Of a stretch of DNA of 64,000 nt, positions 9,813 to 18,446 are shown in pieces. Within the stretch, counting starts at the first letter, position 1, and each line of letters starts with the position of its first letter. The notes beneath the pieces were generated by a model, which was not told the origin of the DNA, searched no databases, and saw only the letters and a list, made by a program, of their open reading frames with translations. The DNA is from Planctomycetaceae bacterium. Lineage in GTDB: Bacteria > Planctomycetota > Phycisphaerae > Tepidisphaerales > Tepidisphaeraceae. The position numbers and the translations under genes were made by a program. The stretch is from NCBI GenBank assembly GCA_027487775.1, contig JAIYCY010000022.1, forward strand, positions 1 through 64,000, in the 5' to 3' direction.

Positions 9813-10625
9813 TCACTGTGCGGTCGATGGAGCTGAGGCTTCTTCCTGAAGAATCTTCTCCAGATCAGCCATCACTTTGGCCGGACCGACATATTTGCCG
9901 TCAACATAGCTGCCCGAGCGCACCGATCCGTCGGGGTTCAGCAGCACGAGATTCGGAATCCCGCGCCCGCCGTACTTCTGGAGTATGCCGCTCTTCTCGA
10001 TCTCAGCATATGGAATCGCCGGCCAGGGCATGTTGGCATCGGTCATGTACTTTTGCATCTCCGCCGGGCTCTGGTCGCGGCTGACGAGCACCACCATCAC
10101 CTTGCGGGATTCCCTATGCTTCTCAAAGAAACTCACGAGCGATGGCGTGAATCGCTTACACGGTCCGCACCAACTCGCCGAAAAGTAGAGCATGATGTGC
10201 GGAATCTCTGCCAGATCGGCGGTACGTACCAGGCTCTTGTCCGCGCGGACCAGGTTCGGGCCCAGCATCCCGATCAACTCCTCATGCCCGACAAACTTCG
10301 CCGCGGGCGCGCTAGCCTCCGGCTCCGCCGCCAACGCACGGGCCAACTCCTGCCTGAGCTGTTCCGCCGTCGCGGCATCGCCCGATCGGTCGTATTGCTG
10401 AATGATCCCGCCAAAAACACCTGACAGCTTGTCATTGGCTTCCCTGACCTGCGACTGGAAACGCTCTTTCGCGCGGGCGACTTCCGTCTGATGCATCGTC
10501 CGGGCACGCTCAAGTCGCGTCACCTCGGACGTCTTGAGTTCCGCATACCCCGAGGCTGCGGTCAGTAAACCCACGACGCCAGCGACCCATAGCCATCGAA
10601 CCGTTCGCCGCTCTTCGTTCACCAT
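9813..10625 (-). CDS. Membrane-anchored thioredoxin-like (TlpA/nucleoredoxin-type) protein
   Basis: About 270 residues. The N-terminal membrane anchor (TVRWLWVAGVVGLLTAASGY) is followed by a charged helical region to about residue 115, then a thioredoxin fold. The active site is SASWCGPCKRFTP, a canonical WCGPCK motif, with the cis-proline region RGIPNLVLLNPDG. The context around the motif resembles tryparedoxin/nucleoredoxin-like domains. It probably reduces or isomerises disulphides of exported proteins on the outer face of the membrane. A GTG start at 10643 is an alternative. Confidence 0.82.
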   Translation of the reverse strand: MVNEERRTVRWLWVAGVVGLLTAASGYAELKTSEVTRLERARTMHQTEVARAKERFQSQVREANDKLSGVFGGIIQQYDRSGDAATAEQLRQELARALAAEPEASAPAAKFVGHEELIGMLGPNLVRADKSLVRTADLAEIPHIMLYFSASWCGPCKRFTPSLVSFFEKHRESRKVMVVLVSRDQSPAEMQKYMTDANMPWPAIPYAEIEKSGILQKYGGRGIPNLVLLNPDGSVRSGSYVDGKYVGPAKVMADLEKILQEEASAPSTAQ

Positions 10626-10785
10626 CCGGCTCAAGTTGCCCACCTTGTTAGTGTTCTAAGCCTAATCTAACCGATCAAACGTCACTTCCAATATCAATCT
10701 CCAAATCGCGTCGGCAAACCTCCAAATTCTCCGGCCCTGATGTCCCCTGCCATCCCCGCATTTCGCATCAGGGGGTAGACTATCA

Positions 10786-13728
10786 GTGCGCAACCGCATG
10801 TCCGATCCGCTCCCGAACCATCTTCGCGACCCCGGCTGGAACCAGCTTCGCGACGCCGTCGCCGATGCGTTGGAAGCCGCGCCCGACGCGCGCGATTCGA
10901 TCCTCCTCGCCCAACTCGGAAACCACGCCGAACTACTCAACAAAGCCCGAGCCATGCTCGACGCTCACGACCATGCCACCGGCGTCCTCGATCCCCGCAC
11001 CGACGCCTGGCTCGGAATCGGAGGACCCGATCTCCTCGCGCTCGGCGGTCAAAAAATCGGTCGCTACCGCCTCGATGCACTCATCGCCGAAGGCGCGATG
11101 GCCGCCGTCTATCGTGCCACCCAGACCCGCCCCGATCGCGTTGTCGCACTCAAACTCTTCCGCACCGCGCTCCCACTCGTCGACGCTCGACACCGCTTCC
11201 GACGCGAAGCCCAAGCCCTCGCCCGGCTCACCCATCCCAACATCGCCCGCATTTACGAGGCAGGCCTCCACGAAACCAGTGACACAGAGGCCTCTTTCGA
11301 ACGTCCATCTTCGCCTCACATTCCACGCGCACTCCCCTTCATCGCGATGGAATTCGTCGACGGAACCACCATCACCCGATTCGCTCACGCCAAACATCTC
11401 GACGATCACGCACGCATCAATCTGATGCTCCAGGTCATCGATGCCGTCGAAGCCGCCCACCAACAGGCCGTCATCCATCGCGACATCAAGCCCGGCAACG
11501 TCCTCGTCGATCAACACGGAAACGTCAAAGTCCTCGACTTCGGCATCGCCCGCGTCGCAGGCGAAGCCGACTCCGCCACATGGCAAACCACCGCAGGCGT
11601 CCTCCTCGGTACCCCAGGCTACATGAGCCCGGAACAAGCAGGCGGAAAACTCGACCAAATCGACGTACGCACCGACGTCTGGGCACTCGGCGTCCTGCTC
11701 TTCGAACTCCTCACCGGCCATCAACCCATCGACGCCAAACACACCAGCATCACCGAACTCCTCCGCAAACTCGAAACCGAAGAACCACGCCGACTCACTC
11801 AACTCCGCCCCGACCTCCGCGGCGATCTCGATACCATCCTCGCCACCGCACTCGAACGCGATAAATCCCGCCGCTACCCCAGCGCCGCTTCCCTCGGACT
11901 CGACCTCCGACGATTCCTCGCACAACAACCCATCTCCGCAAGACCCGCGACTCGACTCTACGTCGCTGGCAAATTCATCCGACGCAATCGACTTCCCCTC
12001 GCCGCAACCGCGCTGCTCATCGGCAGCCTGCTCGGCGGATCCATCGCATCATGGATCGGATTCGCACGCGCGGTCGAAGCAAAACAACAGGCCGAGGCCA
12101 GCGCCGAACGGGAACGTCAAGGCGCACAACGCGAACGCGAAAGCGCCCGACAAGCAGAAGCCGCACAAAAACACGCCGAAGAACTCTCCAAAATCTCCGA
12201 CGACGCCGCCAAACGCGCCGCCGCCGTCAGCGCATTCCTCGTCGACCTGCTCCGCTCACCCGACCCCAATCGCGACGGTCGCACCATCACCGTCTACGAA
12301 AACATCAAACTCTCTCTGCCCAAAATCGCAGAACGTTTCAAAGACAGCCCAGAATCCGAAGCCGACGTCCGAATCTCACTCGCACGCACGCTACTCGAAC
12401 TCGGCGACTACGATATCGCTCGACAGCAAATCGATCGCTACCTCCATCTCCGTTATCCCGATTGGCCCAACTCAACGCCCTCGCTCGAAGCACTCAACGA
12501 CATCAACCTCCTCCTCGAAATCATCCGCTGGCAATATCGACCCGAAGAAGCACGCGACATCGCAGACAAACTCTGGCCACTCATTCAAAGCGTACATCCC
12601 CTCGATCACCCCGTCGTCCTAGGCTTCCGCGGCGCTCGTGCTGGGATCGCCTACGATCTCGGCGACTACGAACTCAGTGCCCAACTCTACGAAGCTCATC
12701 TCGCCGACCATCGTCGCGTCAATGCCCCCGACGACGACAACCTGCTCGCCTCACTCAACAACCTCTCCAACGTCTACGTCCAACTCTCCCGCTACGACCT
12801 GGCCAACAATCTTCTCGAAGAAGCACTCTCCATCGCCCGGAAAAAACTCGGACCCGACAGCCCCACCCTTATCGTCCCGGAGTTCAACTACGCCCGCAAC
12901 GTCGGCTGGATGGGACGCGATCAAGAAGCACTCGCTCTCCTCCAAGCCAACGCCGAAAAATCCATCCGCATCTTCGGACCCGCACACGATCAATCCATCA
13001 TCGTCCGCAGATCCATCGGCGATGTCCTGAGCAACCTCGGTCGCGACGAAGAAGCCCTCGCCGTCCTCGAGTCCGTCGCAGCCGACGCCGCTCAAGCCTT
13101 CGGCGAGGCACACGACATCACCCTCAAATGCAACCACAGCCGCGCTCTCATCCTTAAAAATCTCAACCGACTCGACGAAGCCGAAGCCCTCATGCGCCGA
13201 ATCATCCAACTCGAAGACCAGTCCTCACCTCACGCCTCAAGAATCATCATCCACAAGCGAACCCTCATCGACATCGTCTCACTCCGTGGCGACTATGCAC
13301 GCGCACTCGAAGAATACGACCAGTTCCTCCAATACGTCCTAGACGTACCCGGCGAACTCTACAGCCTCTACGCCGCTAAACTCGCCCGCGGTCAAACCCT
13401 CTATCAGCTTCAACGCTACGACGAAGCCCTCGACGACCTCCAGGAAGCTGCCGACGGATTCACCCAAATCCAAAGCCCCTACGAGTCCGCCGTCTCGCTC
13501 CGCGGCAAAGCCCGCGCTCTCATCCGCCTCAAGCGTTACGACGAAGCCAAGTCCCTCCTCGATTCCACCTGGGCCTTTTTACAAAAAGACCCGCGCGTCC
13601 CCGTCCGCGAACGATCCATCTCCGCCTACATCGACCTCTACACACAACTCAACCAGCCCGATGATGTCGCCATCTGGCAAGCAAAGCTGAATGAACTCAA
13701 GGCCATGGACGCCGAAAAGCCGCAGTAG
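10786..13728 (+). CDS. Receptor-type Ser/Thr protein kinase with TPR repeats
   Basis: A 980-residue protein. I chose the GTG at 10786 because GGGGG lies about 10 bases upstream; ATG 10798 is an alternative. The kinase domain (~residues 90-385) has a glycine loop (IAEGAMAAVYRA), the beta-3 lysine in VVALKLF, the catalytic loop VIHRDIKPGNVLVD, DFG in VLDFGIAR and GTPGYMSPEQA. A single transmembrane helix follows (~407-427), then a coiled-coil Ala/Glu/Arg-rich segment and a long TPR array (~530-970). This PknB-plus-TPR design is very common in planctomycetes and probably senses an envelope or protein-interaction signal. All catalytic residues are present. Confidence 0.92.
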   Translation: MRNRMSDPLPNHLRDPGWNQLRDAVADALEAAPDARDSILLAQLGNHAELLNKARAMLDAHDHATGVLDPRTDAWLGIGGPDLLALGGQKIGRYRLDALIAEGAMAAVYRATQTRPDRVVALKLFRTALPLVDARHRFRREAQALARLTHPNIARIYEAGLHETSDTEASFERPSSPHIPRALPFIAMEFVDGTTITRFAHAKHLDDHARINLMLQVIDAVEAAHQQAVIHRDIKPGNVLVDQHGNVKVLDFGIARVAGEADSATWQTTAGVLLGTPGYMSPEQAGGKLDQIDVRTDVWALGVLLFELLTGHQPIDAKHTSITELLRKLETEEPRRLTQLRPDLRGDLDTILATALERDKSRRYPSAASLGLDLRRFLAQQPISARPATRLYVAGKFIRRNRLPLAATALLIGSLLGGSIASWIGFARAVEAKQQAEASAERERQGAQRERESARQAEAAQKHAEELSKISDDAAKRAAAVSAFLVDLLRSPDPNRDGRTITVYENIKLSLPKIAERFKDSPESEADVRISLARTLLELGDYDIARQQIDRYLHLRYPDWPNSTPSLEALNDINLLLEIIRWQYRPEEARDIADKLWPLIQSVHPLDHPVVLGFRGARAGIAYDLGDYELSAQLYEAHLADHRRVNAPDDDNLLASLNNLSNVYVQLSRYDLANNLLEEALSIARKKLGPDSPTLIVPEFNYARNVGWMGRDQEALALLQANAEKSIRIFGPAHDQSIIVRRSIGDVLSNLGRDEEALAVLESVAADAAQAFGEAHDITLKCNHSRALILKNLNRLDEAEALMRRIIQLEDQSSPHASRIIIHKRTLIDIVSLRGDYARALEEYDQFLQYVLDVPGELYSLYAAKLARGQTLYQLQRYDEALDDLQEAADGFTQIQSPYESAVSLRGKARALIRLKRYDEAKSLLDSTWAFLQKDPRVPVRERSISAYIDLYTQLNQPDDVAIWQAKLNELKAMDAEKPQ

Positions 13729-13794
13729 TTCCACGTCACGCCCGGTCGGCTCTTTGCTTTTGTCCAAGACCGCGCGAAATGGCGTGCAGCAAGC

Positions 13795-15468
13795 CTACGC
13801 TCGCCAAACCACGCGCGCTCGTACCATCAGCGCGACCACACATGCCAGCCCGAGCGTCTTGGTCAGCGTCCAAAGAAAATCAACCCACGGCTCACTCGAC
13901 AGACCGTTCATCAACCGATCCAACGTACGCGCTTCAAATCCCAGCCAGCCGAGCAACGGCAACATCACGATCGGCAACAACAGATTCCGGATCGCCACAT
14001 ACGCAAGCATCGGGTTCTGGCCGTTGCGCTCGAGCAGACCCAACGCCCTGCTCTGCCTCACGTCCGACCAGATCGAAAAGACCACGAGCATCATCACCGA
14101 CATGCCGAAACTCGTCACGTAGTAACTGAGCGTCGACGGCGGGCCCTTGCTGATGCCGCCCTCGAGGAATCCGTTCTCCGCACCGGCGGGCATCACCGAA
14201 AGGATCAGCCCGATCGTCATCGCTAGGGCTGCCCATCGCATGAGATTCCTCCACACGCCGGGTAAACCAAGACATGCCATCCACGCCGGCACGATCGCCC
14301 ATAACGCGAGCCAGGGCGTTCGCACCACCCCGGGCCATTCGTGCGGATGCCCATAATGCCGTAGGCCCGCCCAGACGATCACCAGCGCGAGAACGCTCAA
14401 CCCCGTCACGCGAAACGCGATGTTTCGACCGATGACCGAGGATGAGGTGATGTCGATGGTTGAGTTCTCCGATGTCGAGGCGTGAAATGCGCGGCGTATC
14501 AGCAGATCGCCGACGACCGTGCCCGGCACGACGATCCACAGATACTTAAGCCATGTGAAGGACCAAAGCGGCGAAAGGTTCAAGATCGCCCCGGCGTGCG
14601 GGCATTCGACGCCCGACGACATGTCCAGCCCCCTGCGAATCCCATCGACGACCGGGCGAAGCCAATCGACGCTCGCGCCCCACCATCGATAGTCTGGATA
14701 TTTGTTGATGTTCAGATCAAGCATATGAGCGCTCATCGCCACCGGAAGCAAAAGCAATAACCTGAGCCACCCTCGCCGAATCAGCACCCAACTGACCGCC
14801 CCGATGAGCCAAGTGTGGGCGAGCAGAAGAATGATGATGTCATGATCCGACCATCGAAACACGCGATCAACGCGAATGTTGATCCACGCGATCAATCCAA
14901 CCATCCCCATGATGCCCAACACCCGCAACGCAATCGTTCCCCAACGCGAGAAACCCTTCGGCAGTCGCATGTAAACAGCAAAAAGCATCACAAACCCAAG
15001 CAGCGCAAGCCCGAGCGCACTCGGCGAAAGTGATTTGTCGATGAAGTGCGGACTGATCTGACGAACGATCACCGCAAATGCGACCAGCCCGATCCATCGC
15101 GAGAGCAGATACCGCATCATGCCCCACGCGGTCATCGTCTCACCCCGCGCAGCTAGACTCGCGCGCCGCGCCGAGAGCGCCATCGGAATCGCAGCACCCA
15201 TCGCGAAGAGGAATCCGGGGAAGACCCAATCGACCCACGTATAGCTCGGCCAGCGCTCGATGAACTTGGTCGCGCCAACTTTTGTCCAGGTGGTCATGCC
15301 TTCAACGACCTCGGGGAGCATCTGCGGGTAATAGCCGTGATACATCCAATTGGGCAGCAGGCCCGGGACGTTTCCCGAGACGCACATGAGGAGAATGGCA
15401 AGCCCTCGGACGGCGTCGAGGCCGAGACTTCGGGTTGAATTTACGGGCTGTAACGATTCACCAGGCAT
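13795..15468 (-). CDS. Polytopic acyltransferase-like membrane protein (HGSNAT/YeiB, DUF5009 type)
   Basis: A 557-residue protein starting at the ATG complementary to 15466-15468, with GGGAGG 9 bases upstream. It has about 10-12 transmembrane segments. The N-terminal signature LDAVRGLAILLMCVSG and the later WVDWVFPGFLFAMGAAIPM match the heparan-alpha-glucosaminide N-acetyltransferase/DUF5009 superfamily, which moves acetyl groups from cytoplasmic acetyl-CoA to exported sugars. The conserved His after the first helix is compatible with MYHGYY. In planctomycetes these genes often accompany sugar catabolism or envelope glycan modification. The substrate cannot be told from sequence. Confidence 0.8.
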   Translation of the reverse strand: MPGESLQPVNSTRSLGLDAVRGLAILLMCVSGNVPGLLPNWMYHGYYPQMLPEVVEGMTTWTKVGATKFIERWPSYTWVDWVFPGFLFAMGAAIPMALSARRASLAARGETMTAWGMMRYLLSRWIGLVAFAVIVRQISPHFIDKSLSPSALGLALLGFVMLFAVYMRLPKGFSRWGTIALRVLGIMGMVGLIAWINIRVDRVFRWSDHDIIILLLAHTWLIGAVSWVLIRRGWLRLLLLLPVAMSAHMLDLNINKYPDYRWWGASVDWLRPVVDGIRRGLDMSSGVECPHAGAILNLSPLWSFTWLKYLWIVVPGTVVGDLLIRRAFHASTSENSTIDITSSSVIGRNIAFRVTGLSVLALVIVWAGLRHYGHPHEWPGVVRTPWLALWAIVPAWMACLGLPGVWRNLMRWAALAMTIGLILSVMPAGAENGFLEGGISKGPPSTLSYYVTSFGMSVMMLVVFSIWSDVRQSRALGLLERNGQNPMLAYVAIRNLLLPIVMLPLLGWLGFEARTLDRLMNGLSSEPWVDFLWTLTKTLGLACVVALMVRARVVWRA

Positions 15469-15612
15469 CCTACAATCCTCCCAGAGATCGGAGATTTCCT
15501 CCATTCTCACGCAAGGCCCTCGGGTGGGCCCGGTTTCCTCGGGCAGCTTTTGACCAAGGCCTACGATTCAGCAAGATCGATCCTCGACGATCCGGACCGA
15601 CCGCTCACGAAC

Positions 15613-16341
15613 ATGACCACACGAAGGCCCATCCCCTTTGATCTCGCCCCCGGCCGACGCGTCGGGAGGTACCAGATCGAACGCGCCCTCGGCTCCGGCT
15701 ACGAGGGAGAGGTTTATGCCGTCGTCGAACGCGCCACAGGCATCCACCGCGCTGCCAAGTTCTACTACCCCCAACGCGACCCACGAGGCAAGGCCGCCAT
15801 CGCGTACGCTCGAAAGCTCGACGCACTTCGACATTGCCCCATCCTACTCCAATACCTGCATCAGGAAATCGTCACCGTCGCCAGGCAAAAAGTCACCGTC
15901 GTCGTCTCCGAACTCGTCGAAGGCATCAAACTGAGCGAGTTCCTCGACAAAACACCCAAACTCAGCACCTTCGAAGCCTTACACGTCCTCTACACCCTCG
16001 CTCGCGGCATCGCGCCCATCCACGCTCGCGGCGAATACCACGGCGACATCCACGACGATAACATCATGATCCGCAGACGCGGTATCGGTTTCGACGTCAA
16101 ACTCATCGACTTCTTCGACCTCGGAAAACCCACTCGCGCCAAAATCCGCAAAGACGTCCTCAACCTCGTCATGGTCTTCCACACCATCGTCGGCGGACGT
16201 GATAACTACGCAAGCCAGCCTCGCGTCGTCAAAGAAATCATCCGAGGACTCAAGGACAGCCTCATCCTCAAACACTTCCAAACCGCAGGCGACATCCAAC
16301 GACATCTCGAAACCCTGCACTGGCAGGCAGATCGAAACTGA
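15613..16341 (+). CDS. Small soluble protein kinase with HGD/DFF motifs
   Basis: A 242-residue kinase-fold protein with no transmembrane segment or extra domain. From ATG 15613 the glycine loop is LGSGYEGEVY, the beta-3 lysine is K49 (HRAAKFY), the catalytic loop is YHGDIHDDNIMI (D145, N150) and the magnesium motif is DFF at 166-168. HRD is thus HGD and DFG is DFF, but the catalytic Asp, Asn and metal Asp remain. This makes activity plausible and points to an atypical branch, perhaps small-molecule phosphotransferase-like. A TTG start at 15550 would add 21 residues. The C-terminal lobe is shorter than in typical PknB kinases. Confidence 0.8.
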   Translation: MTTRRPIPFDLAPGRRVGRYQIERALGSGYEGEVYAVVERATGIHRAAKFYYPQRDPRGKAAIAYARKLDALRHCPILLQYLHQEIVTVARQKVTVVVSELVEGIKLSEFLDKTPKLSTFEALHVLYTLARGIAPIHARGEYHGDIHDDNIMIRRRGIGFDVKLIDFFDLGKPTRAKIRKDVLNLVMVFHTIVGGRDNYASQPRVVKEIIRGLKDSLILKHFQTAGDIQRHLETLHWQADRN

Positions 16342-16529
16342 CCCATCCTTCAACATCCGTCACACGCTCGCAACCCATCACACGCACGCTTCCAACCCCG
16401 ACTGCAATTCCTACTGTCCGCCGCAACAGCATCGAACGCCCGCATCCATGCCCGATCACCTCGACAGCTCGTCACGAAGAATAAATTCTCTTGACGCCAT
16501 CGCCCGCGAACTGTGAAGTGGTGCCTGTC

Positions 16530-16784
16530 ATGAAACAGCACTTCCACACGATCATCAAACGTCGACCAGACGGCTCCTACGTGGCATGGGTGGAGGAAGT
16601 GCCAGGCAGCATCTCACGCGGCCGCAGCATCGACGAGTGCCGCCGACGCGTCCGCGAAAGCCTCACGCTCATCCTCGACGCCCGACGCTCCGAAGCTCGA
16701 CGCTGGCTCGACGATTCCTGCGTCGAAGAACTCATCGAAGTCGAATGCCACGACAACTCCCCACAATCCCATCACTATGTGTAA
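16530..16784 (+). CDS. HicB-like antitoxin-family protein, orphan
   Basis: An 84-residue protein. Residues 1-45 match the HicB fold: HFHTIIKRRPDGSYVAWV, then EEVPGSISRGRSIDECRRRV, the substrate-mimic RNase H-like domain of type II HicAB antitoxins. Usually a small HicA RNA-binding toxin lies directly beside it. No HicA-like frame (with the short Gly-Ser-His motif) is visible in the roughly 190 bases upstream or in the repeat-filled sequence downstream, so this is a solitary HicB. It may regulate elsewhere or be a domesticated remnant. No DNA-binding C-terminal domain is recognisable. Confidence 0.72.
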   Translation: MKQHFHTIIKRRPDGSYVAWVEEVPGSISRGRSIDECRRRVRESLTLILDARRSEARRWLDDSCVEELIEVECHDNSPQSHHYV

Positions 16785-16811
16785 TCGACGAGAGCAAAAT
16801 GAAGGGCTAAG

Positions 16812-16956
16812 GGACAGAGAGACAGAGAGACAGAGGGACAGAGGGACAGAGGGACAAGGGGCCAACGGACAAGGGGCCAACGGACAAGGGGCCAACGGAC
16901 AAGGGGCCAACGGACAAGGGACAAACGGACAAGGGACAAACGGACAAGGGGCAAAC
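16812..16956 (+). repeat. Compound minisatellite (8-base then 15-base units)
   Basis: Five units of about GGACAGAG (16812-16851) run directly into seven 15-base units GGACAAGGGGCCAAC or close variants (16852-16956). The last three units diverge to GGACAAGGGACAAAC and GGACAAGGGGCAAAC. The 15-base period keeps all frames open, which explains a spurious Gly-Gln-Gly-Ala-Asn reading frame. Confidence 0.9.
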
Positions 16957-17082
16957 GGGTAACCCGTCGCCCTTCCAAAAGCCACAACTCCCCAACACGC
17001 GTCCCCAACACGCGCACCTGCCCCCGCGTGCACTGACACCACCCACCGGCACTGGCACTCTTCTGCCGACATTCCGATCTGC

Positions 17083-17126
17083 CAACTGACAACAACCAAC
17101 TGACAACTGACAACTGAAAACTGACC
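17083..17126 (+). repeat. AACTGACA-type tandem repeat
   Basis: CAACTGACAA recurs several times in near-tandem, decaying to AACTGAAAACTGACCACT. It is a short interrupted 8-base array directly after the minisatellite region. Confidence 0.75.
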
Positions 17127-17348
17127 ACTCAAAACCGAAAACGGCGCCCTCGCGATCACGTTCCGCCAGCTCGCGCACACCCGTCTCGACCTCACGCATC
17201 CGCCCGTTTACCTCCATAACCATCGGCCACGCCAACGACTACGATTCTTCCCTCGAACAAAGCGCCCGGCCCCGCGCCCGATGTTCGACACACCCGCGCA
17301 TCCTCGAACCCCGCATCGCATCGACATCACCTCCTCACATCTACCCCC

Positions 17349-17381
17349 GCGCTGCGCGCCTGCGTCCCCACCCGCGCAGCG
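17349..17381. repeat. Dispersed REP-like palindrome, copy B
   Basis: GCGCTGCGCGCCTGCG and CGCGCAGCG form the two arms. The copy shares the upstream TACCCCC with copy C at 44338. The inner part differs from the other copies, so the conserved portion is the outer arms. Confidence 0.65.
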
Positions 17382-17395
17382 CCGCCGCACAATGC

Positions 17396-17402
17396 GTTAA
17401 GT
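17396..17402 (+). other. Possible integron R'-type core site (GTTRRRY)
   Basis: GTTAAGT fits the seven-base integron core consensus. It lies upstream of two small ORFs bounded by an attC-like site at 17942-18043, so it could mark the left end of a gene cassette. Seven bases alone are weak evidence. Confidence 0.25.
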
Positions 17403-17686
17403 AACTGCGAATCCAACTGATGTAGGCGTCCATGGTCGCATCCGCCATGCGCCTCCTCCGACCAACGAGAGCGACCTGATCCAGCAGTTTCATGACCCGA
17501 ACAGTTACCATACTCGCGAGCGGAACGCAAGAACAAAATCCAAACATCTTGACATGTTCCGATCGGCCCGCGTGGTATCCGCCGTTCATTTTGGCGATCG
17601 CGGCAAGACCTCGTGAATCAGATGTTTTTTGGCTCCGCGGTGGATTCCTGTTCGCATCCCCGCGCCGTGCATACGAGGAAACTGCC

Positions 17687-17947
17687 ATGTTTAGAGCGGG
17701 CAGACTCTACTACTGCGGCGGATCGATCAAGGAAGTAGGCGAGGCGCAACCATTGCCTGAGCGCTTTGTCGTGGTCGGCGCGACGGGTGAAGGCCACGTG
17801 ATCGTGGACACGGCAAACGACACACCTGTCCTGTTGTGGCTCGACAATGAAGGCTACTGGCGGAATCCGCTTATCGACTTTGTGGCCCTGAGCAAGACAC
17901 CCGATGAGGTGGCTAAAGTGATCATCGGTGATCCGGCCGCTGAATAA
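17687..17947 (+). CDS. Hypothetical protein in a putative gene cassette
   Basis: An 86-residue protein from ATG 17687, preceded by GAGGAAACTGCC; the same frame is open back to ATG 17492 (151 residues), but the extra sequence looks less protein-like. The central part FVVVGATGEGHVIVDT, then LLWLDNEGYW and a C-terminal LSKTPDEVAKVI, resembles SUKH/SMI1-type immunity proteins in shape, but I am not confident. Its TAA stop lies inside the left core (GAATAAC) of the attC-like site, as is typical for integron cassette ORFs. Codon use is less C-biased than in neighbouring genes. Confidence 0.55.
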   Translation: MFRAGRLYYCGGSIKEVGEAQPLPERFVVVGATGEGHVIVDTANDTPVLLWLDNEGYWRNPLIDFVALSKTPDEVAKVIIGDPAAE

Positions 17948-18043
17948 CCCGCCAATGCAGTGGACCGAGCCGGCGGGTAAACTTCTTGTGGTTCGAGTGC
18001 CGGCGCGGTGCCGGCTCGGCCACTGATCGGCCTTACGTTATGT
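17942..18043 (+). other. Putative integron attC recombination site
   Basis: The left core GAATAAC and right core GTTATGT flank an imperfect inverted repeat. CAGTGGACCGAGCCGGC at 17958-17974 pairs with GCCGGCTCGGCCACTG at 18010-18025 over 16 base pairs. One unpaired A remains in the left arm, so a single extrahelical base (T on the bottom strand), the hallmark used by integron integrases for strand choice. The loop is about 35 bases, like the variable terminal structure. The terminal ATAAC and GTTAT boxes are complementary. It separates two small ORFs of the same orientation. No integron integrase is in the window. Confidence 0.65.
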
Positions 18044-18060
18044 GGCCGTGGCCCCACACA

Positions 18061-18435
18061 ATGCAGTTGACCGACGAACAGTTGATCGCTCGCGTGCGGC
18101 GGTGGCAGCGATGGCGACGTCCTGTCGGTGTGTGCTGCTTCGTCGTCGGAGCAGCATTCGTGATCCTCGTGCTGTACTGGGTGTACGACTTACGTGCTAA
18201 AACTCAGAAGATGCTCGCCGAGCTCGATCCGAGAACGCCAGTAACAACTCAACAGGTGCAGGAGTCGTTCGACAATGCACAATATAATCTAGGCTTTGGG
18301 CTTGGGTTCATACTGGCGTCGGGTCTGTCTACGGGTGCATCGCTCGCGACTACCGGTCTCGTCATGGTCTTGGCGCGGCCACGCACGGACCAGCTACTGC
18401 TACAGTACTGGGACGGCGAGACGGCGGCCACATAA
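18061..18435 (+). CDS. Small two-helix membrane protein in a putative gene cassette
   Basis: A 124-residue protein from ATG 18061 (MQLTDEQLIARV), starting 18 bases after the attC-like site. Two hydrophobic segments are visible: ~22-45 (GVCCFVVGAAFVILVLYWVY) and ~80-105. The loop between them is polar and the tails are charged, with both termini probably cytoplasmic. The TAA stop is embedded in ACATAAC, mirroring the previous ORF, as expected if it were a second cassette whose own attC has been damaged. No family recognised. Confidence 0.6.
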   Translation: MQLTDEQLIARVRRWQRWRRPVGVCCFVVGAAFVILVLYWVYDLRAKTQKMLAELDPRTPVTTQQVQESFDNAQYNLGFGLGFILASGLSTGASLATTGLVMVLARPRTDQLLLQYWDGETAAT

Positions 18436-18446
18436 CCCCCCGATGG
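18431..18446 (+). other. Possible truncated attC left end
   Basis: ACATAACCCCCCGATG closely matches the left end of the attC-like site (GAATAACCCGCCAATG) in sequence and in overlapping an ORF stop. No matching GTTAT right core is found before the next gene. A palindromic element begins directly at 18447, which could have replaced the rest. Confidence 0.35.

Larger units (their letters stand above)
16785..17491. other. Gene-poor stretch filled with repeats
   Basis: About 700 bases without a convincing gene. It holds an 8-base then a 15-base tandem array, an AACTGACA-type array and a palindromic repeat copy, all listed separately. Open frames across it are low-complexity translations of the repeats. 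Confidence 0.65.

Noticed and set aside
16777-16962. Open frame encoding a Gly-Gln-Gly-Ala-Asn repeat protein
   Set aside because: It is the translation of the 15-base minisatellite, whose period is a multiple of three; no ribosome-binding site and no non-repeat domain.
16812-17126. CRISPR array
   Set aside because: Repeats are short, directly adjacent and without unique spacers, and no cas gene is present.
17985-18015. tRNA T-arm-like sequence GGTTCGAGTGCC
   Set aside because: No acceptor, D or anticodon arms can be formed around it; it lies in the loop of the attC-like structure.
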